Assembly: GCF_954871325.1 (NCBI RefSeq)
Contig: NC_088776.1
Span: forward strand, 41,186,569-41,250,568
DNA length: 64,000 nucleotides
Direction: 5' to 3'
Source: Gordionus sp. m RMFG-2023
Lineage: Eukaryota > Nematomorpha > Gordioida > Chordodea > Parachordodidae
Shown: positions 34,578 to 49,800 of the stretch, piece after piece
Layout: every line of letters begins with the position of its first letter
How positions within the stretch are numbered: the first letter of the stretch is position 1
The notes under the pieces: generated by a model
What the model saw: only the letters and a program-made list of their open reading frames with translations
Told to the model about the DNA's origin: nothing
The model's database searches: none
Translations under genes and position numbers: made by a program

Positions 34578-35450
34578 CAGGCCCGTAAACCAATGAGGGG
34601 AAAATCCCCCCCCCCCGCCAGTCAAAATTTTGCAAATATTTGAATATCAATTTTACAACATATAATTTTTTAAAAATAGATTTTATTAAAGTTTTCTTTA
34701 ATTGTGAGTATATTAACATTATTCAAAAATATTAATAAAATGGGATTTTTAATTAATGAGATAGAAATAAAATGGTAATTTATTTTATCATTATGATTAT
34801 TTCTAGTTATTATGATTATCTTATCAAATTCAAAATTATTAGTGAGTTAGGAATTAATGAGTATTTTTTATTTTACTTCCATTTTGTAGAACAGAAGAAA
34901 TAGAAATACAAAAGTTAAATAAGGCTGAGCATGTAAAAAATGAACAAATACAGATTGAATAAAAAATGGTAAAGTTAGGTAGCATATATTTTATGAAAAT
35001 CAGGTTAGGCATTAGTTATAAATTTTTTATTAAATTAAAAGTATTTTATTTATAATTGAATATCGGCTAAATGGGTTAGGTCTCTTAAATATCCACAGAC
35101 ATTTGGTTCCAATGACAAACGAAATTCTTGATGAATTAACAAATTTCCCACGATAAAAAAATCTTTTGTATAATATTGTATTTGATAAAATGTTATAAAA
35201 ACTTGTTTTTTAATTATTTTCTAGTCTATATTTTATACACACTACAATTAGTATTTTCAATAAAAAAAATTTATTCTACTTATATTGTATGAAAATTTCA
35301 GCTGAGGCAGTTTTTAAAGCAAATTTTATATAAAAAAAATGACACAAACTTTATTTCAATTTTTCATTTTAAAATTAATCTATTAAATTTTATATGCCTA
35401 ACTTAAAATAATAAAAAATTGGTTATAATCTTTATTTCTTTTTTAAATAT
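34578..35450 (+). mobile_element. Deleted derivative of hAT-C
   Basis: Starts CAGGCCCGTAAACCAATGAGG with a run of C, matching the inverted right end of the element at 48774-50001. Bases 35045-35450 match 48840-49210 in reverse, for example GGCTAAATGGGTTA and AAATATCCA. The transposase region is missing. Confidence 0.6.
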
Positions 35451-36325
35451 ATTTTTAATTAAATATTTTTTATATTAAAAAAAGTATAAGCTTTACAAAA
35501 TAATAATTTTATGTTTTTATACTGATTCTGCGGCATCAATAAAAGATTAAGGGAATGACAGAAACAAGAAATTTAAAATAAAGACGAGAAGTAATATATT
35601 ATATTTACTGTTAAACCCATTTATTTATGCTCATTCTGGCCTCATTACTAGATCCTACCTCAACAATCATTTACCTAATTTTAATTGTTTCATGTTAATT
35701 GAAAATATCCATTAAAAATCTCTTCAACACTCAAATTGTCATCTTCCTAATTTAATATAATTGCTCTATATGGCTGACATCGAATACAATTCAATATTAA
35801 TGAATAATATTTATTTAATTTGATACACATTGGTAGGATATAATATACTATTCGAAATAAAAAAACATTAGATTTAAAAAAAATCGTTGAGATCCATTTA
35901 TATTATTAAATTTTCAATCTTGAATTCATTTATTGTAATTGATATTCTATTTATTGGATTTTCTATGGATGTCATTTTACATTTTACAGGACAAATTAAA
36001 AATATGATAAAAAATTTTTTTTTCTTCATTTTATATAAATAAAAATATGATTGAATAAATTTTGTTTAAATTGCAGATGCCTTGAAATAAAATGAAATAA
36101 TCTTTCCCAGATCAAATAGAACTCGATTTTATCAAAAATATTGATTAACAAAATATTTTAGTTCACATACTCATTAAAAATTAAAATTAAAAGAAAAATG
36201 GGATAAAGATCTTTTACTTTGAAAAGTTAACTTTGATTAAATGAATAATCAAAAAAATTTAGAATTATAATTAAGTATAAAGAATAACTAAATTATACCC
36301 GCTTTTAAAGCTTATAAAAATAATC
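35451..36325. other. A+T-rich noncoding stretch
   Basis: No gene or repeat that I can support. Confidence 0.5.
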
Positions 36326-36740
36326 ATAACTATTAGCTATAGTCATAAAAAACCCCTATGCCTAATAGCCATAGTCAATTTAAATAGCTACGACTATAAC
36401 CATAATTAATTTCAAATTATTGTTAAAGCAAGGCTAATTTCTTGTAAGTTCCAATCCAAGATTTTCAACGGGAATTGTGTTGAGATTCGTGCCCCGAGCC
36501 TTGTTAAGCGAAGCCAAAGATGAATGATCTTTAAATTGTAGTAGAGGTAATCAATGGTACCTGAAAAAATTTATATGGCTCTTTGAATTTTTTAAAAAAA
36601 ACTATTGAATAGAATTTTTTAAAACTGACTGGCTATTTAGAAGTAGTAATTTAAAGTGTTTATGGTTATTCGTCATAGTCAATTTTTATGACTACAGATA
36701 TTTGGTTATATCTATTTTGTTGGCTAATAGTAGACTAATC
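36326..36740. repeat. TAGCTATAGTCATAAAA-type MITE
   Basis: CTATTAGCTATAGTCAT and GCCATAGTCAATTTAAATAGC near the left end recur inverted near the right end (CATAGTCAATTTTTATGAC, GGCTAATAGTAG). The middle (36421-36560) is richer in G+C and open in two minus frames, but I cannot assign it. Confidence 0.45.
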
Positions 36741-36772
36741 TTAGACGTTTCCCCAGTAATGATATAAACTAA

Positions 36773-37110
36773 AGCATAAACGTATCCCGGATTTTCCTAT
36801 AGGGAGGAAAGCACTGTTAGGTAGGTTTTTTCGGCTAATCTATTGAGGGATTTTGGTCTACTAATTGTAGACCTATATAATTTTGGGGTTTTACTTTTTT
36901 TATATAAAAATGCTTTTTTTCTAAAAATTTGAATTATAGTTGTTATTTTAAAAAATTATTAACTTTTAATTATTTTCTTTCAAGTGATATATTTATACAT
37001 GGAGGAGGGGGGGGGTGGTAACGAGATTGTAAGGATAAAATTTATATTAGCTTTAAATAATATTTACGAGAACACGCAAATTTCCATTTCCCATCCCTTG
37101 CGTACTTTTC
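36773..37110. mobile_element. Short hAT-C derivative
   Basis: GCATAAACGTATCCCGGATTT resembles the CAGTGGCGTATCCAGGATTTT start of hAT-C at 48774. The right part (37031-37100) resembles 49915-49975, including a G run. Only the ends of the parent are kept. Confidence 0.5.
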
Positions 37111-37822
37111 TCAACCGAAACTATATTTTGAGTTAAAATAATCAAATGAGTAGGGGTTAATAGCGTATAATTCGCCATTCTTTATTGGACAGGAATAAAT
37201 TAAGATTGAGGCTAGAAACAAAATCTAAAAAAGCCCACATTTAGTAGAAATTGATTTTTATGTTGGAAAAATTAAATAATTGATGTTTTATAAAGTTAAT
37301 AAACGGGGATGATATAAAACTTTTTAAAAATATTCAAATAAAAGAACTCTACTTAATCATCCTTAGCCAAAAGTCACATTTAAAAAAGATTAACTCCTTA
37401 ATATCTATCTTATTATCACTTATATCTTTGTGTAAGCAAGTATCCCAGTATAAATTATTTTTAAGAGTAGCATAATTTTTGTTAAATTCGATTATAAAAA
37501 AAATATATGACTATCCTATTAATCTATCATTAAGCTAATAATAATCAAAAACATCAAAAAAGATTATAATATATTCAGTTATATCTATTTTAAAAATTTA
37601 TAATTTTTTGGTTAATAAATCATCTTATTCTATAGTTGAATCCCAAATAAATTAAAAATATACCATGATAAAAAATTAATTTGTTTAATAAGCTCCAAAT
37701 ATATTTCTTTTTAAAAAATAATAATTTTGGTATTTATTTGCGTTTCAGTTATTATTCCTTTCAGCGAAAAATGGTAGAAATTTTCTTCACCTATAACTAC
37801 ATTTCTTCTTTAAAATAAATGA

Positions 37823-40800
37823 TCATTTCTTATTCTGTTCGATATTGATCTCTTCTGTACTAGAATCAGATTGATCTATACGACAAACAGTCTGAACCGG
37901 CACAAAATAACCTTCGTATGAGCATTCGTCAGGAGTTATATCGTAATGATAATGACCGCCATATTTTATGTGTTCATAATCGAAAATTGAAGTTGGTTTA
38001 GGATCATCGGAGCTTAAAGAAGATGTTTTATTAAATCATTATTTATTTTTTTTAAATGACATTATCGCTACAAATACAATAATTAAAACGTTAAAATAGG
38101 GAAAGATAGAAACCAATATTGCAAATGATAAAATTCCTGGCCTAGGACAGGAAATTAAATTGCTAAAAGCGAGAAAACGTTATAAACAGGAATGGTTATA
38201 TGCGCGGTTTGATAGTATGTGAATTAAATGAAGGAATTTAAATTTTAATGTTATCGATGTTTATATCTTACAAAAGAGAAGAAGCTATAAATTGAAATTC
38301 ATTCTTCATTAAAAATCAATTATGTATTACCTTTTTTTAATGTCATACTCGGCAGGTGAGACGGCAAAAGGATCTAACGTTGTTTGGAAGCAATGAGCAT
38401 GTTTTGTTCTCAAACCAAAATCCTATAAATTAATTAAGTTTTAGGATAAAAATTTAAGTTTTTTCCTCTTACAAAGATTTAAAGTCAATAAACAAATTAA
38501 GACCGTTATTGCAAAATCAAAGATTGATATAGGGATTTAAATATTACCTTGTAATCGATATTTACTAGGACTCCAAGGCAAGTGAGTGGTGCTGGTACGT
38601 GATAATATTTCAACCAACTCTTAACTTTTTCATCTGTGTCTAATGGGTCTGGACAAAAGTCAGGCTAAAAAATATAAATACAAAACTTGGTCTTTAAAGG
38701 ATATATATTGGGAGGAGGGGGAAGACTATGTAGAATAATTATAATAGGAGTTATTTTGATAATTAGAATTAATTAAATTCTATTATTTTATATATTTTAA
38801 CTGTAAAAAATGATTAGTGCAATATGATATAATCTATTAAAAACGTTCGTACCATAATGTGAATTCTGGCTGTTCCAGTCTTCAAAACAAATGCCCCTCC
38901 CAGGCCAATAAATTTGTCTTTAAAATCATCCTTTAAACATCCTCTGATCGCTTCCAAGAAATCAGTTTCCTTTCCCATTTTACTCTTAGAGACGGCTATC
39001 CTTATGGCCTATTATTAAAAAAAATGCATAATTTTTTTGGAAATGGATGAATATATTTTGAAAACTTAATGTATGAACCGATTAAGAGTTAAATATCATA
39101 AAACGATTATTAATGAAAATATAGGCTTCGAAAACAGCGACAATTTATAGCTTGTGAATTTCTAATTATAAGTGCAAGATATGATATAGATAATTTCTTT
39201 ATGTTAATTATAAAATGTCAATAGGAAACGTATCGATGAAGAACCAGTGTCTTTAATGTAATCGACCCCAAACTATTAAAAATCAGGTGCGGATCTAATT
39301 CCGATTCCAAGAATCGTGCATCCCTAATAATTTATTGTTAAATTTTTAAATATGGAAAAGATTAAAATTAAATTGCACCTGTTTTAAGCAGAATGAATGT
39401 TAGGTCGACAAAAAAAAATTTGAAGGAACCAGGGTTTTATTACTTCAACAAATTAAATTTTTAATTTATATATTGAAAAGTTCCAAAATTTTTATAACTA
39501 AGAAATAAAATAAAATAAATTAATTTACCAAATTAACAAATTGCAAAAGGTTCAACTCGAGGTCACATCTGGAAAGTATTTATTATTATACATTTTTTCA
39601 TAAAAAGAAAAAGAGGTAAGTAAAAAGAAAGTTAGGTTAATTAATATTACTAAATTTCATATAAAATAAATAATGATATTAATTATAAAATATTAATGAA
39701 TATAAATAACGTATCCTTTTAGTACATTGCCTTAATGGTAGATTGTAAATTATAAAATTTATGGAAAATCGAAACGAAAACGCGAAAAAACTAACAATTG
39801 TGTGTTTGCAAATTTCTTGCCATGTCCACAGCTGGCGTATAATTGTTAGAATATTGAGGATTAGAGACTTGGTCAGCGTTAATAGAAACTATTTTATATA
39901 ATTTAAAAAAAACTTAAAGTTAAAGATAGATTTTAATTATATTTTAGTTAATTTTAAAGGAAAAGGAACCATAGATAATATCTCGTGTTAATCATGTAAA
40001 AAAGTGAATGACTTATAAAAAAACAACCATCAGGATGTTAATTTTATAAGTCAGGTTCTTAAAGTATTAATTTAAAAATAAATTTGAAAAGACCTATTTA
40101 TTTTATAATAATTTATATTTCAAATCATTTGTGTAAATTAACATATTTTATAATTGTCTCGAACTAAGCGAAATCATCACTATTTTGCATTTCGCAATAA
40201 GATGTAAATTTAAGGTTGATAAATATCGCATGTGTCCATTTTTTAAAAATTGCTAAAACGATTAAAAAATTTTAATCCCTTTTTTTTTAATATATCACGA
40301 GTTCAGAATTGAGGTGCACTCTCTGACATTTTAAAAAAATTATGAGGTTCGATTTTTTCCCCAAAAATTTTATAGGTCGGTCACGTATTATTGTATAATC
40401 ATTAATTTGAGAAATTTGCTATGAACCTTTGAACGTAATATAATTTATATTCATTTTTCCGTAGATACTTTATATAAATTAAAAATGACTCAAAGGTTAA
40501 CGGAAATTTGTCTGCAATTTATAAAAGAGGTATTCTAAACATGTCGGAATATATTTTGGTAAAATAAAATTTATAAATTAAAAAAAACGAGTTCAAAAAA
40601 TGATTTAAAAGTTGAAAAAATAATACATTGCCGCTAACATATACATTATTTGGGGAGAGGGGTGTGGAGTTTGTAGAGGAGAATTTTTTTTATTAGATTA
40701 AAATATAAATTACGAAAAAATATGATTCCCCTTTGTAAATTTGCCAGTAAAGATAATTTTAAGCTAATTAAAAATTTTCGTAACTTCTTTCTCTCCCCAA

Positions 40801-43800
40801 AAAATGAATAAAATATGTCCATTACATGATATCTTTTTTTTAAATAATAAAAGTTCATAATTTTGTAAAATGACTAAAATAGAAATTTTGAGAAAAAAAG
40901 TGTAAACCGATAATGATTTCTTCTAGTGTATTCCGGCTAAATCCTTTCAAAACAGGGGTCAAAATGGCAGAAAAAAATACCCTCAAAAGTTCCTCACCAT
41001 TATGAAAACCCTGGATAAGCATATGATTGCGCCTATTTAAAAATGAATCGAATATTAGATTTGATTCGAATAATTTGAATCTAATTGAATACGAATAGTA
41101 AATTAATTGTTTTGTACGAATACGAATAAAGACTTATTCAAATAAAGCGAATAATTCGAATATTAAGAGAATTATTTTAATAACTCGTTTATTCGAAAAA
41201 TAACTCTAAATAATGAATGCGCCGATCCACATATTTTTCTCCGATCCGATATTTATATTGATTTTATACCACCCCCTTTGAACCAAGTGTAATTAAAAAA
41301 GCCATATTTTCTATGTAAAGAATCGAATTATACATTTAATTTTATTTTAATATTTTTATTTCTACAATTAAGACTAATTTTTTGAAAAAAAAATATTATA
41401 AAGGATAAAAAATATATATATTTAATTATGTATCCATTTTATTTTGTATATATTTGTTGGAATGAATCAGAGACCTGCAGGCCCGGCCCTAAGCCCGGCC
41501 GTATTTTAAATTTTTAAAATATACCCGGGCCGGGCCAAAAAAATTTTTTTTTTAAAATAACCGGGCCGGGCCTGAATTTTTTTTTTTAAATACCAGGGCC
41601 AGGCCGGGCCGTTTTTTTTAAAAAATTTATACAACATGAATTATTATATTCGTCAATTAGATATTAATATAATGTTGGGTGAAAGTAAACACTAGCTAAC
41701 ACTCATGGTATCTATTAATAATATAATAATAGTTTTCCTGCCATGGAATAAATATGCAAATGATAATAGGTAAAAATACATTATTATATAATATATGTTA
41801 TATTTTTTATTAATTAAAATATCAGTTTTATTTTTATTCTCAAAATATTATTTACACAAATTTTTTATAGTATCAATTTGTAATATACTAAATATTTGTT
41901 TAGAATAAAAAAAATAAACGGCTCGTTTTGAGCCGATTTTTAAATATGGCTAACACAGTATTTTATCCAGAAAAATATTACGCAAGCCTGAAAATTTTGT
42001 TCATAAAAGGAGCAAAGGTCTAGACATATAGTATCGAAATTTCGAGGCTTAGTCAATATTTTTCTGGCGAAAATATTGAGTTAGCCATTCTTAAAAATAG
42101 GCTCAAAACGAGCCCTTTAACAACATTAGCTAATATGCTTGCTTATTAAATGATAATACTCGCCGAAAAATATGATAAAATACCGAATAGGTGAATTTTT
42201 TGTATATACCAGGTCGAATATATTTTTTAAAAATATCCTTACCGGGCCTAAAATTTTAAGCCGTAAAAAATTTTTGAAAAAAAATCCGTGCAAATGATAC
42301 TTCTGCAGGTCTCTGGTATGAATTATAAAATTGTGATAAAATTATAATATATTCGATTTTTTTAAAATAATGAGACTCTAGATTTTCTGGCAATAAACTT
42401 CTACTATGTGGATTTATCTATATACCCCGCCGTACTGAAAATAGACTCAGATGGGACACTTGTTGCAGGAGGCACCAAAATTTACATGCAAGTTTTGACA
42501 AAGTTAGATACTTTTCAGCATTAATTCTCCAATAGTCAAGTAAATCCACAGGGGATATAATATCAATATCATAAAATTAACATTTTTAAAATAGTGTTTC
42601 CAACAAACCCAACCTTTTGTTAGGTTTGAAAAATAATCAGATACAAACAAATGAATCAATCATAATCAAGCAATACTAGATAAAATATGAAAAATATGTT
42701 ATTATACCGTCTAGATATAGATTCTTTGATTTCTTTCAAGTATGGCAGGTCATCTACATTACTATCAATTTCAATTATTTTATTTGTTACTAGTTTCTTT
42801 TTTGATTTTCAATTTAAATAAATAAAATTTAGAGGGTGCTGTGCATTTCCATTGTATTAAAAATAAATAAAAAATTATTTAAAATTTTTCAATTTTATAA
42901 AAATAAAAAGTAATCTTTTGAACTCATAATGATGTAAAATAAACTATATATAATGTTAGCATCAATGTGCTTTTTCCGGAAATGTGTTATTTTTTCAACT
43001 TTAAATCATTTATTGAGTAGTTTTAAAAATTCAAAATCTGATTTTACCGGAAATGTATGCTGTCATGTTTGGATACCTACCATATGGATTTAAGATAATT
43101 TATCCATGAGCATTTAAACTTAATATAATTTATATTAAATTTTCCATATATTCTTTATATAAATTATATATGAGTCAAAGGTTAACAGCTAAATTGTCTA
43201 CAATTCATAAGATAGGTATTCCAAACATGATGGAATATTTCCGGTAAAATCATTTTAAATATAAAAAAAGCGTTCAAAAAAAAATTTAAAGTTGTAAAAA
43301 TAACACACTGCCGGGAAAAACACATTGACGCTAACATATATAATATAAAGTAAAAAGATCGGATAGGCTGTTTACATATCGGTTCCATCCGATATTTTTA
43401 ATATTGGTACCGATTCGATATTTAATATCGGCACAGCCCTAAATAATTATTAATATATTTTTAATTTAATCATTTGTCATTTCTATTGATAACCAATCAA
43501 TCTCAGGTAATCTGATTAACTAGGTACATTTCAAATACTAGTAAAAGGTTTTTCTTATCCTGAATTCACAGTTAGCGCGAATTCGCGGCGAAGTATATAA
43601 AAATACACAAAAATACAGGATATTTGTATACTTCGCCAAATTTTTTTGCCCGGCTTGATCAAAATTTTTTTTTGTCCTGAAAAACCCGACCAGAAATAAA
43701 AATTATTTGTTCGCCTGGCCCGAATTTATTTAAATATAGAAAATTAAATATTTTTTTTTAGAAAAAATATTCTACAAATAAAAAATATTAGAGCCTTGTT

Positions 43801-46800
43801 TCATGCAAGAATTTTAAAATATAAAAATGTAATATATTTAAAAATTTAAGCCCGACCCGGATAGGTCCGAAATTATTTTTTAAAAATAGACCCGATCCGG
43901 GCTAGATTGCAGATCTCTAATATGAATAGTAAATTATTCGATTCGTTTAAATGAATAGAATAATTCGTGTTCGTTTTTGAAAAGGCCTACCTATGAGTGA
44001 CAATTTTCTTTACCCCGTGAGGGAAAAATTAAAATTGAACAACTTGCTGAACTGCAAATAAAATATTTTTTTGTATTTTTATTCAATTATAAACAAAAAA
44101 TTGTTAATTAAAAGTATAAATGCTATAAATTATTATAAGGCTTTTATAAATTATTATTAAATAATGAACTATAAAGTAATTGTTTTATGAAACATAATCA
44201 TTATTATCAGAGATATATAAGCTACGCCCAGAACTTGGCCTGATCGAAAAATATTTTTAAATCCGAGCCAGGTTTAAAAATAAAAAGCAAACCCAGGCCG
44301 GGTCGATTTCTTAAAAATCAATATAAATTAGTCAGTTAAAAAATAATATAATACAGTGTTTAATATTCATTTACTGCATAATACCAAATTATCCAGAATA
44401 ATAAAATTATAAAAATCTGGACCCTTAAATGATCAAAATGAATCTAGGGAGGGCCAATAAAAAAAACCCCAAGCCAGGCCTCATTTTTTTTAAATCAACT
44501 GGGTATAAAATTTTGATCTCTGGAGGATTCTGATTAATATCAATGTTAAATTCATAGACTAATAATCTACATAAACTAAGGCAGATTTTATGATTACGTG
44601 TTTTATAAAATATTGACATGATATTGCAAGTCGTTTACGCATTTTATAAGCATATGAAAGGAATAAACGGCTAAATAGGAGTATATATTTGTTTAAATTT
44701 AAAAATTCAAGTTTATTATGGTGAATTCTTTTATAATGCTTGCCCCTCCTTCTTTTGCATTGTTCAAAGATGGTAATCTTATTTACCCCTAAACCTGCAA
44801 GCAAATTATTCGTATTCGAATTTTATTACTAAGAATAAGAAAGAAAATAATTATTCAACAAATAATAGATTTCGTAATTCAATTGAATAACTATTCGTAA
44901 ATATTCAAAATTATTTATTAATTTTCATATTTTCCTCGTGAAATTTAATATTTATATTCATGGAAAATATGTTCAATTTAATACTTTAAAAAAAGCGTGG
45001 AAATTTAACTTGATTTTATTATTTTAATATAAAATATGAATTGATATGTTATGCCTAAAGAAATAAATTTTACATTCAGATTCCATATAAATATTTTTTA
45101 GATATAAGTTTTTTATAGTCAATTTTCAAGAACATCCGATATTATAATCGGTGACAAAAAAAAATTAAATTGAAAAAACGCATCATACTTGCATTTAAAT
45201 TCTAACGATTTAATTATTTTATTAGAAATTATAGGAGTAGTCAAGGGGGGAGGGGGGCAAGGGGAAATTCCCCCCTCCCTTTTAAGCTAATAATCCCCCT
45301 TAGTCCTCCCCTTCTACTCCCTGACCCCTAAATGAAAGAAAGAATGTAAAAGTTGATATTTTTTATAAAATTTATACATTTTTGGAAAAAAGCATTTATA
45401 TATAAAAAAAGTGAACCAAAAATGTTTTTTAAGAAATGGAATATAAGCCAAAGATAGGTCTTAAGACAAAAGTGAAATGTATTATAATTATTAATAATAG
45501 ATCCAAAAAAATTACTAAATAATATAATATATCAAATATAATTTTTAATAAAGTGATTAATTTTAATTAATTTATTTTAATAAAAGTAAAATATATATAT
45601 AAAACTATTGATAAAATTAAATCATAATTTAAATAAAAAAATTAAAGCACACTACAAACAGTGGAATATTATATGTCGTAGATTTACAGTATATCTAATT
45701 ATCAATTATTATATGACAATCAAAAAATTTTTACCAATAGAGCGAATTATATATTTTACAGAAAACTAAAAATATTGATTAGGGCATCAGAAAATATCTT
45801 TTAAAGACATTGTGAGATAAATAATATGAAAATTTTTTTTTAATATCATTTTATTTAAAATAAATAGATGGCGTTAAATAATTGAATGCAAATTATTGCT
45901 ATATTTATTATTAAGAGCATTAATTAATAAATTTTGTTAAAATATTAACTATAATATATTCTCTAACTGTCAAATATGTCTGTAAAAGTGGAATTTTACC
46001 TAGTATTTTGCAACCAATTCTATATAATAGAGGAATATCAACTATATGTCTACTTACTTTTTATAAATAAATTTCTTATACTATTTGAAATAAATTTTTA
46101 CCATGCTTTTATATTAATGTATATACAAGATTTATTATATTTTATATAAACTAATAAAAATATATTTCATATTTGTTCCAGGCTTAATTTTTTTATTAAA
46201 AATAACCTCCTCTCTTGTAAAAATATTTTATGACTATATATAGACTAAGGCAAACCGGCCGAAGGCAGGACAAAAGCGGGCCGAAGGCCCGCCCAAAATG
46301 GGGTCTGGGGATGTAACCCCCAGAAATTTTTTAATTATCCCCCCCCTTTTAGGAAAATCCTGGTTATGCCTATGTTAGAATTAGAATATTATTAGCTGAA
46401 GCCCAGACCATTTGGGACAATTCCGTTGTCCCAAACACTCCTCGACCCTCCTCCTGTTTACAGAGAGACTGGGAAAAATCGAGCCTTCATGACGACGATC
46501 TCACAGTCTTTCACCAATTAAACCAAGGATCGGGTTACGAGTTTCTGGAAACTATACCCTCCAACAACCTCGACTTATTGCTGACCGCTGACGAGCTAAG
46601 ATTTGCCATTGGATTACGGCTCAATTGCGAAATTGTTCTACCGTACCAATGCAAACATTGCGAAACCAGCGTCGATCGCAAGGGCAGACATTGCCGCTTT
46701 TGCCGAGGCCATTTTCCACGGCACACCAATTGCAATGACATCATATTGCGCGCTCTCAAATCCGCAGGCATTCCATCAAGACTTGAACCGACCGGCATTT

Positions 46801-49800
46801 TTAGATCCGACGGAAAACGTCCTGATGGAATGTCCTTGATTCCTTGGTCAAGGGGCCAGCTACTAGTCTGGGACTTCACCTGCATTGACCCAAATGCACC
46901 ATCCAACCACAACGTCGATGCCCTCGCTCTAGCAGAAACTTGTAAAACTATCAAATATAGTTCCATAGACCCCTCTTTCTTATTCATACCTATCGCCTGC
47001 TCTACTCTTACCACCTTCGGTAGCAAAGGTCTAAGTTTTTTTAAAGAATTAGGCAAACGGATTCGGGAAAAAACCGATCAGCCTAAAGAGTCCCTTTTTT
47101 TACGACAAAGACTTGCTACCGCCATCATTCGCTCTAACTACCTAAGTTTCATCTCTTCCATTGAATAATCTCCTATGTCTATGCTCTCTCTCTCCCTTCT
47201 CTTTCCTAGTTTCCATTCTTTTATCCCTTACCCTTTCGCAAATTATATTTTTATATTTTTTTACCTTTATTAATTTTACCATATAAAAAAATTTATTATT
47301 TGCTATAAATTTTTGATAACATATTATATCAGCAACTATTGAAATAAAGAGAGAATTTACCCTTAAAAAAAATTTTTTTTATCTATATATTAAAAAATTA
47401 TCAATTCCGTTTTTGATACATGAAATTTTAATTGAACATTGAGCGGAATAGAATAATAATTTTATCATTCGAGGAATACAAAGTGTATCAGTCGTTTAAG
47501 AATAATGCATTATTCGATTTGATTTTTCCGCAGGCCTACCCATTCTCCAATAAAGGAGTGTCCTCCATTTCCAAAAAATTATAATAAAATTGTTTACGAA
47601 TTTTTTTAATTAAGTAATATTTTACAAAAAATATATATGTATATTCTTTTTCATAAATATTCCATTCTAAAATAAAATGATTTCGTAGTATTTGTTTTAT
47701 ATATAACTTTATTTAAGAATTTTAATTATCTAAAGTGCATTAATTGAATTTTTTTTTCAAACTTGATTTCTAATAAAAATCATTAAGAAAATTAATAAAT
47801 TGTCATTTTAACTAATGTAAGATTGATTATATTTGAAATTTAATTGCTTGATTACGAGAATAAAATTTTATGAATCCTATAAATTCAAATATTTATGTTG
47901 CTATAGTAAAAATACCCATATCTCAGTATCTGGTCTTGGTCATAAAATAATATAAATCTGGACTGGGCTTAAAAATTTTAAACCCAGTCCGATTTTTTAA
48001 AAATAAACTTAAATTATATCAATTAACTAGATTAAAAATAAAATGATGTATCATTTAACATTTATTCACCTCTCTTATTAAAAATTTACATTTGAAACTC
48101 TTTACAAAATAAAGCCCAAATTATATAAAATGACCAAATATTATAACTAAGGTCGTCTATATCCAAAAACCAGGCCTGGGCAGGTATAAAATAGATTTTT
48201 TTCAAAAAATTTAAGGCCAGGCTTACTAAAAATTTGCAGGTCTCTAATAATTTTCAATAGTACATTTTTGGCCTCAAACTTATTCAGTTTTTAAATCTAA
48301 AAAAATTTAATTATTTAAATTAGAGCCCTGTATAGAGAAGTCTGAGTTTTGCATTCGAAATAAGGCCAGAAGGACTCAATTTCTACGAGTAATTTTTTCT
48401 GACAATGGGCAAATAAAAAATAATTTTTTAAAATAAACCTGAACCTTTAGAATTTTAGCCCATATTCAAAGTGAAAAAAAATCTGAGATATTTTCTCTCA
48501 AAAACAGATATAATGAAAGTTTCAATGTTTTTTACAACCATTTAAATTTAAGGAAAATGAGTAACAAAAAATATACAACCTCAAATCTATTAAAAAATGA
48601 TCTTTTAAAAATTCATTCTAAAAATATCCCATTCTATTGAATATAAATGAGAACTTCCAATCCAGTCCTCATAGGTTTTTTAAAGAGAAATTTTGAATAT
48701 CTAATTTTATTTTTACATTTAAATCTAAAATATTGTGAATGTGAACAAATAATAACACCTCATCAGTGGCGTATCCAGGATTTTCCAATAGGGGAGAATA
48801 ATTCGCGTTTATGGATATTTAAATAAGAAATAACGGTTATAAGCCAATATTTTTATTATTTTAAGTTAGGTATATTATATTTAATAAAAAAAAATTTTGA
48901 AGTATCATTTTTTTTTATAAAATTTGGTTTAAAAACTAGCCTCAGCTTAAATTCTCATACAATATAAGTAGATTAAAAATTTTTTATTGAAAATACTAAT
49001 TGTACTGTGCATAAAATATTGACTAAAAAATAATTTAAAAAACAAGTTTTTATAACTTCTTTTCAAATACAATATTATATAAAAAATTTATTAAATACTA
49101 TTATTATAATGTGATTTTGAATTTTCATGGGAAATTTGCCAATACATCAAGAATTTTGTTTGTCGTTAGAATCAAATCTCTCTGGATATTTAAGAGAGGT
49201 AACCCATTTAGCCAAGATTCGGAAGTAGTATTTCGTATAAGTTTTTAATTCAACCTTCTAAAGTTGCAAAAGGTCCTTTCATTTGTACATATTGTAATAG
49301 GCAAACATGCAATTATAAAACAACTTAAAATATTTGGAAATTGAGCCAAGGTTTCCTTATACCGATTGAGCGCATCAATAGCATGCTCAGGTAAAATAAC
49401 CAAAAGTAGTAAATATTTGTACCACAATTCGAATTCACTGATTTAATTGATTTCAGTATCAATTTATCAATAGTGGCAGGAAACAAAGAAGGATTTTTAG
49501 GTAATAAAATTTGAAGATTGCTAAAGACTTGTTTTTTTTATCTAAAAACCATATTTTTTTGCAATAAAAAAGTATCCAAGTATGGGATGAAAATGGATAT
49601 TTTATAATATTCTTCAGTTGAGTCAAAATTTATATTACATCTCAATAATTGTTTAGATGCTAGACGAGGTTTAATTAATTCATAAGATTAAGCTTTCGAT
49701 TCAACATCTAGATAAATATTATGAGAATATTCATCTACATTCATTCTTATTGTATTTACCTGTTCATATACATTTTCCACCAAATCAATAATGAACCAAA

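Noticed and set aside
34904-34981. Possible terminal exon after TTCCATTTTGTAG
   Set aside because: Only 25 codons, and it lies inside a hAT-C derivative; no partner exon.
36440-36560. Minus-strand exon-like stretch open in two frames
   Set aside because: It sits within a MITE, neither frame matches a known family, and the acceptor fits only the less protein-like frame.
39799-39885. Possible minus-strand terminal exon ending VDMARNLQTHNC
   Set aside because: Short; it has only a weak acceptor, carries a stop and would not fit the C11orf54 homologue, whose exons are already complete without it.
46535-47056. 173-codon minus-strand open frame
   Set aside because: Antisense shadow of the well-supported retrotransposon nuclease frame on the plus strand.
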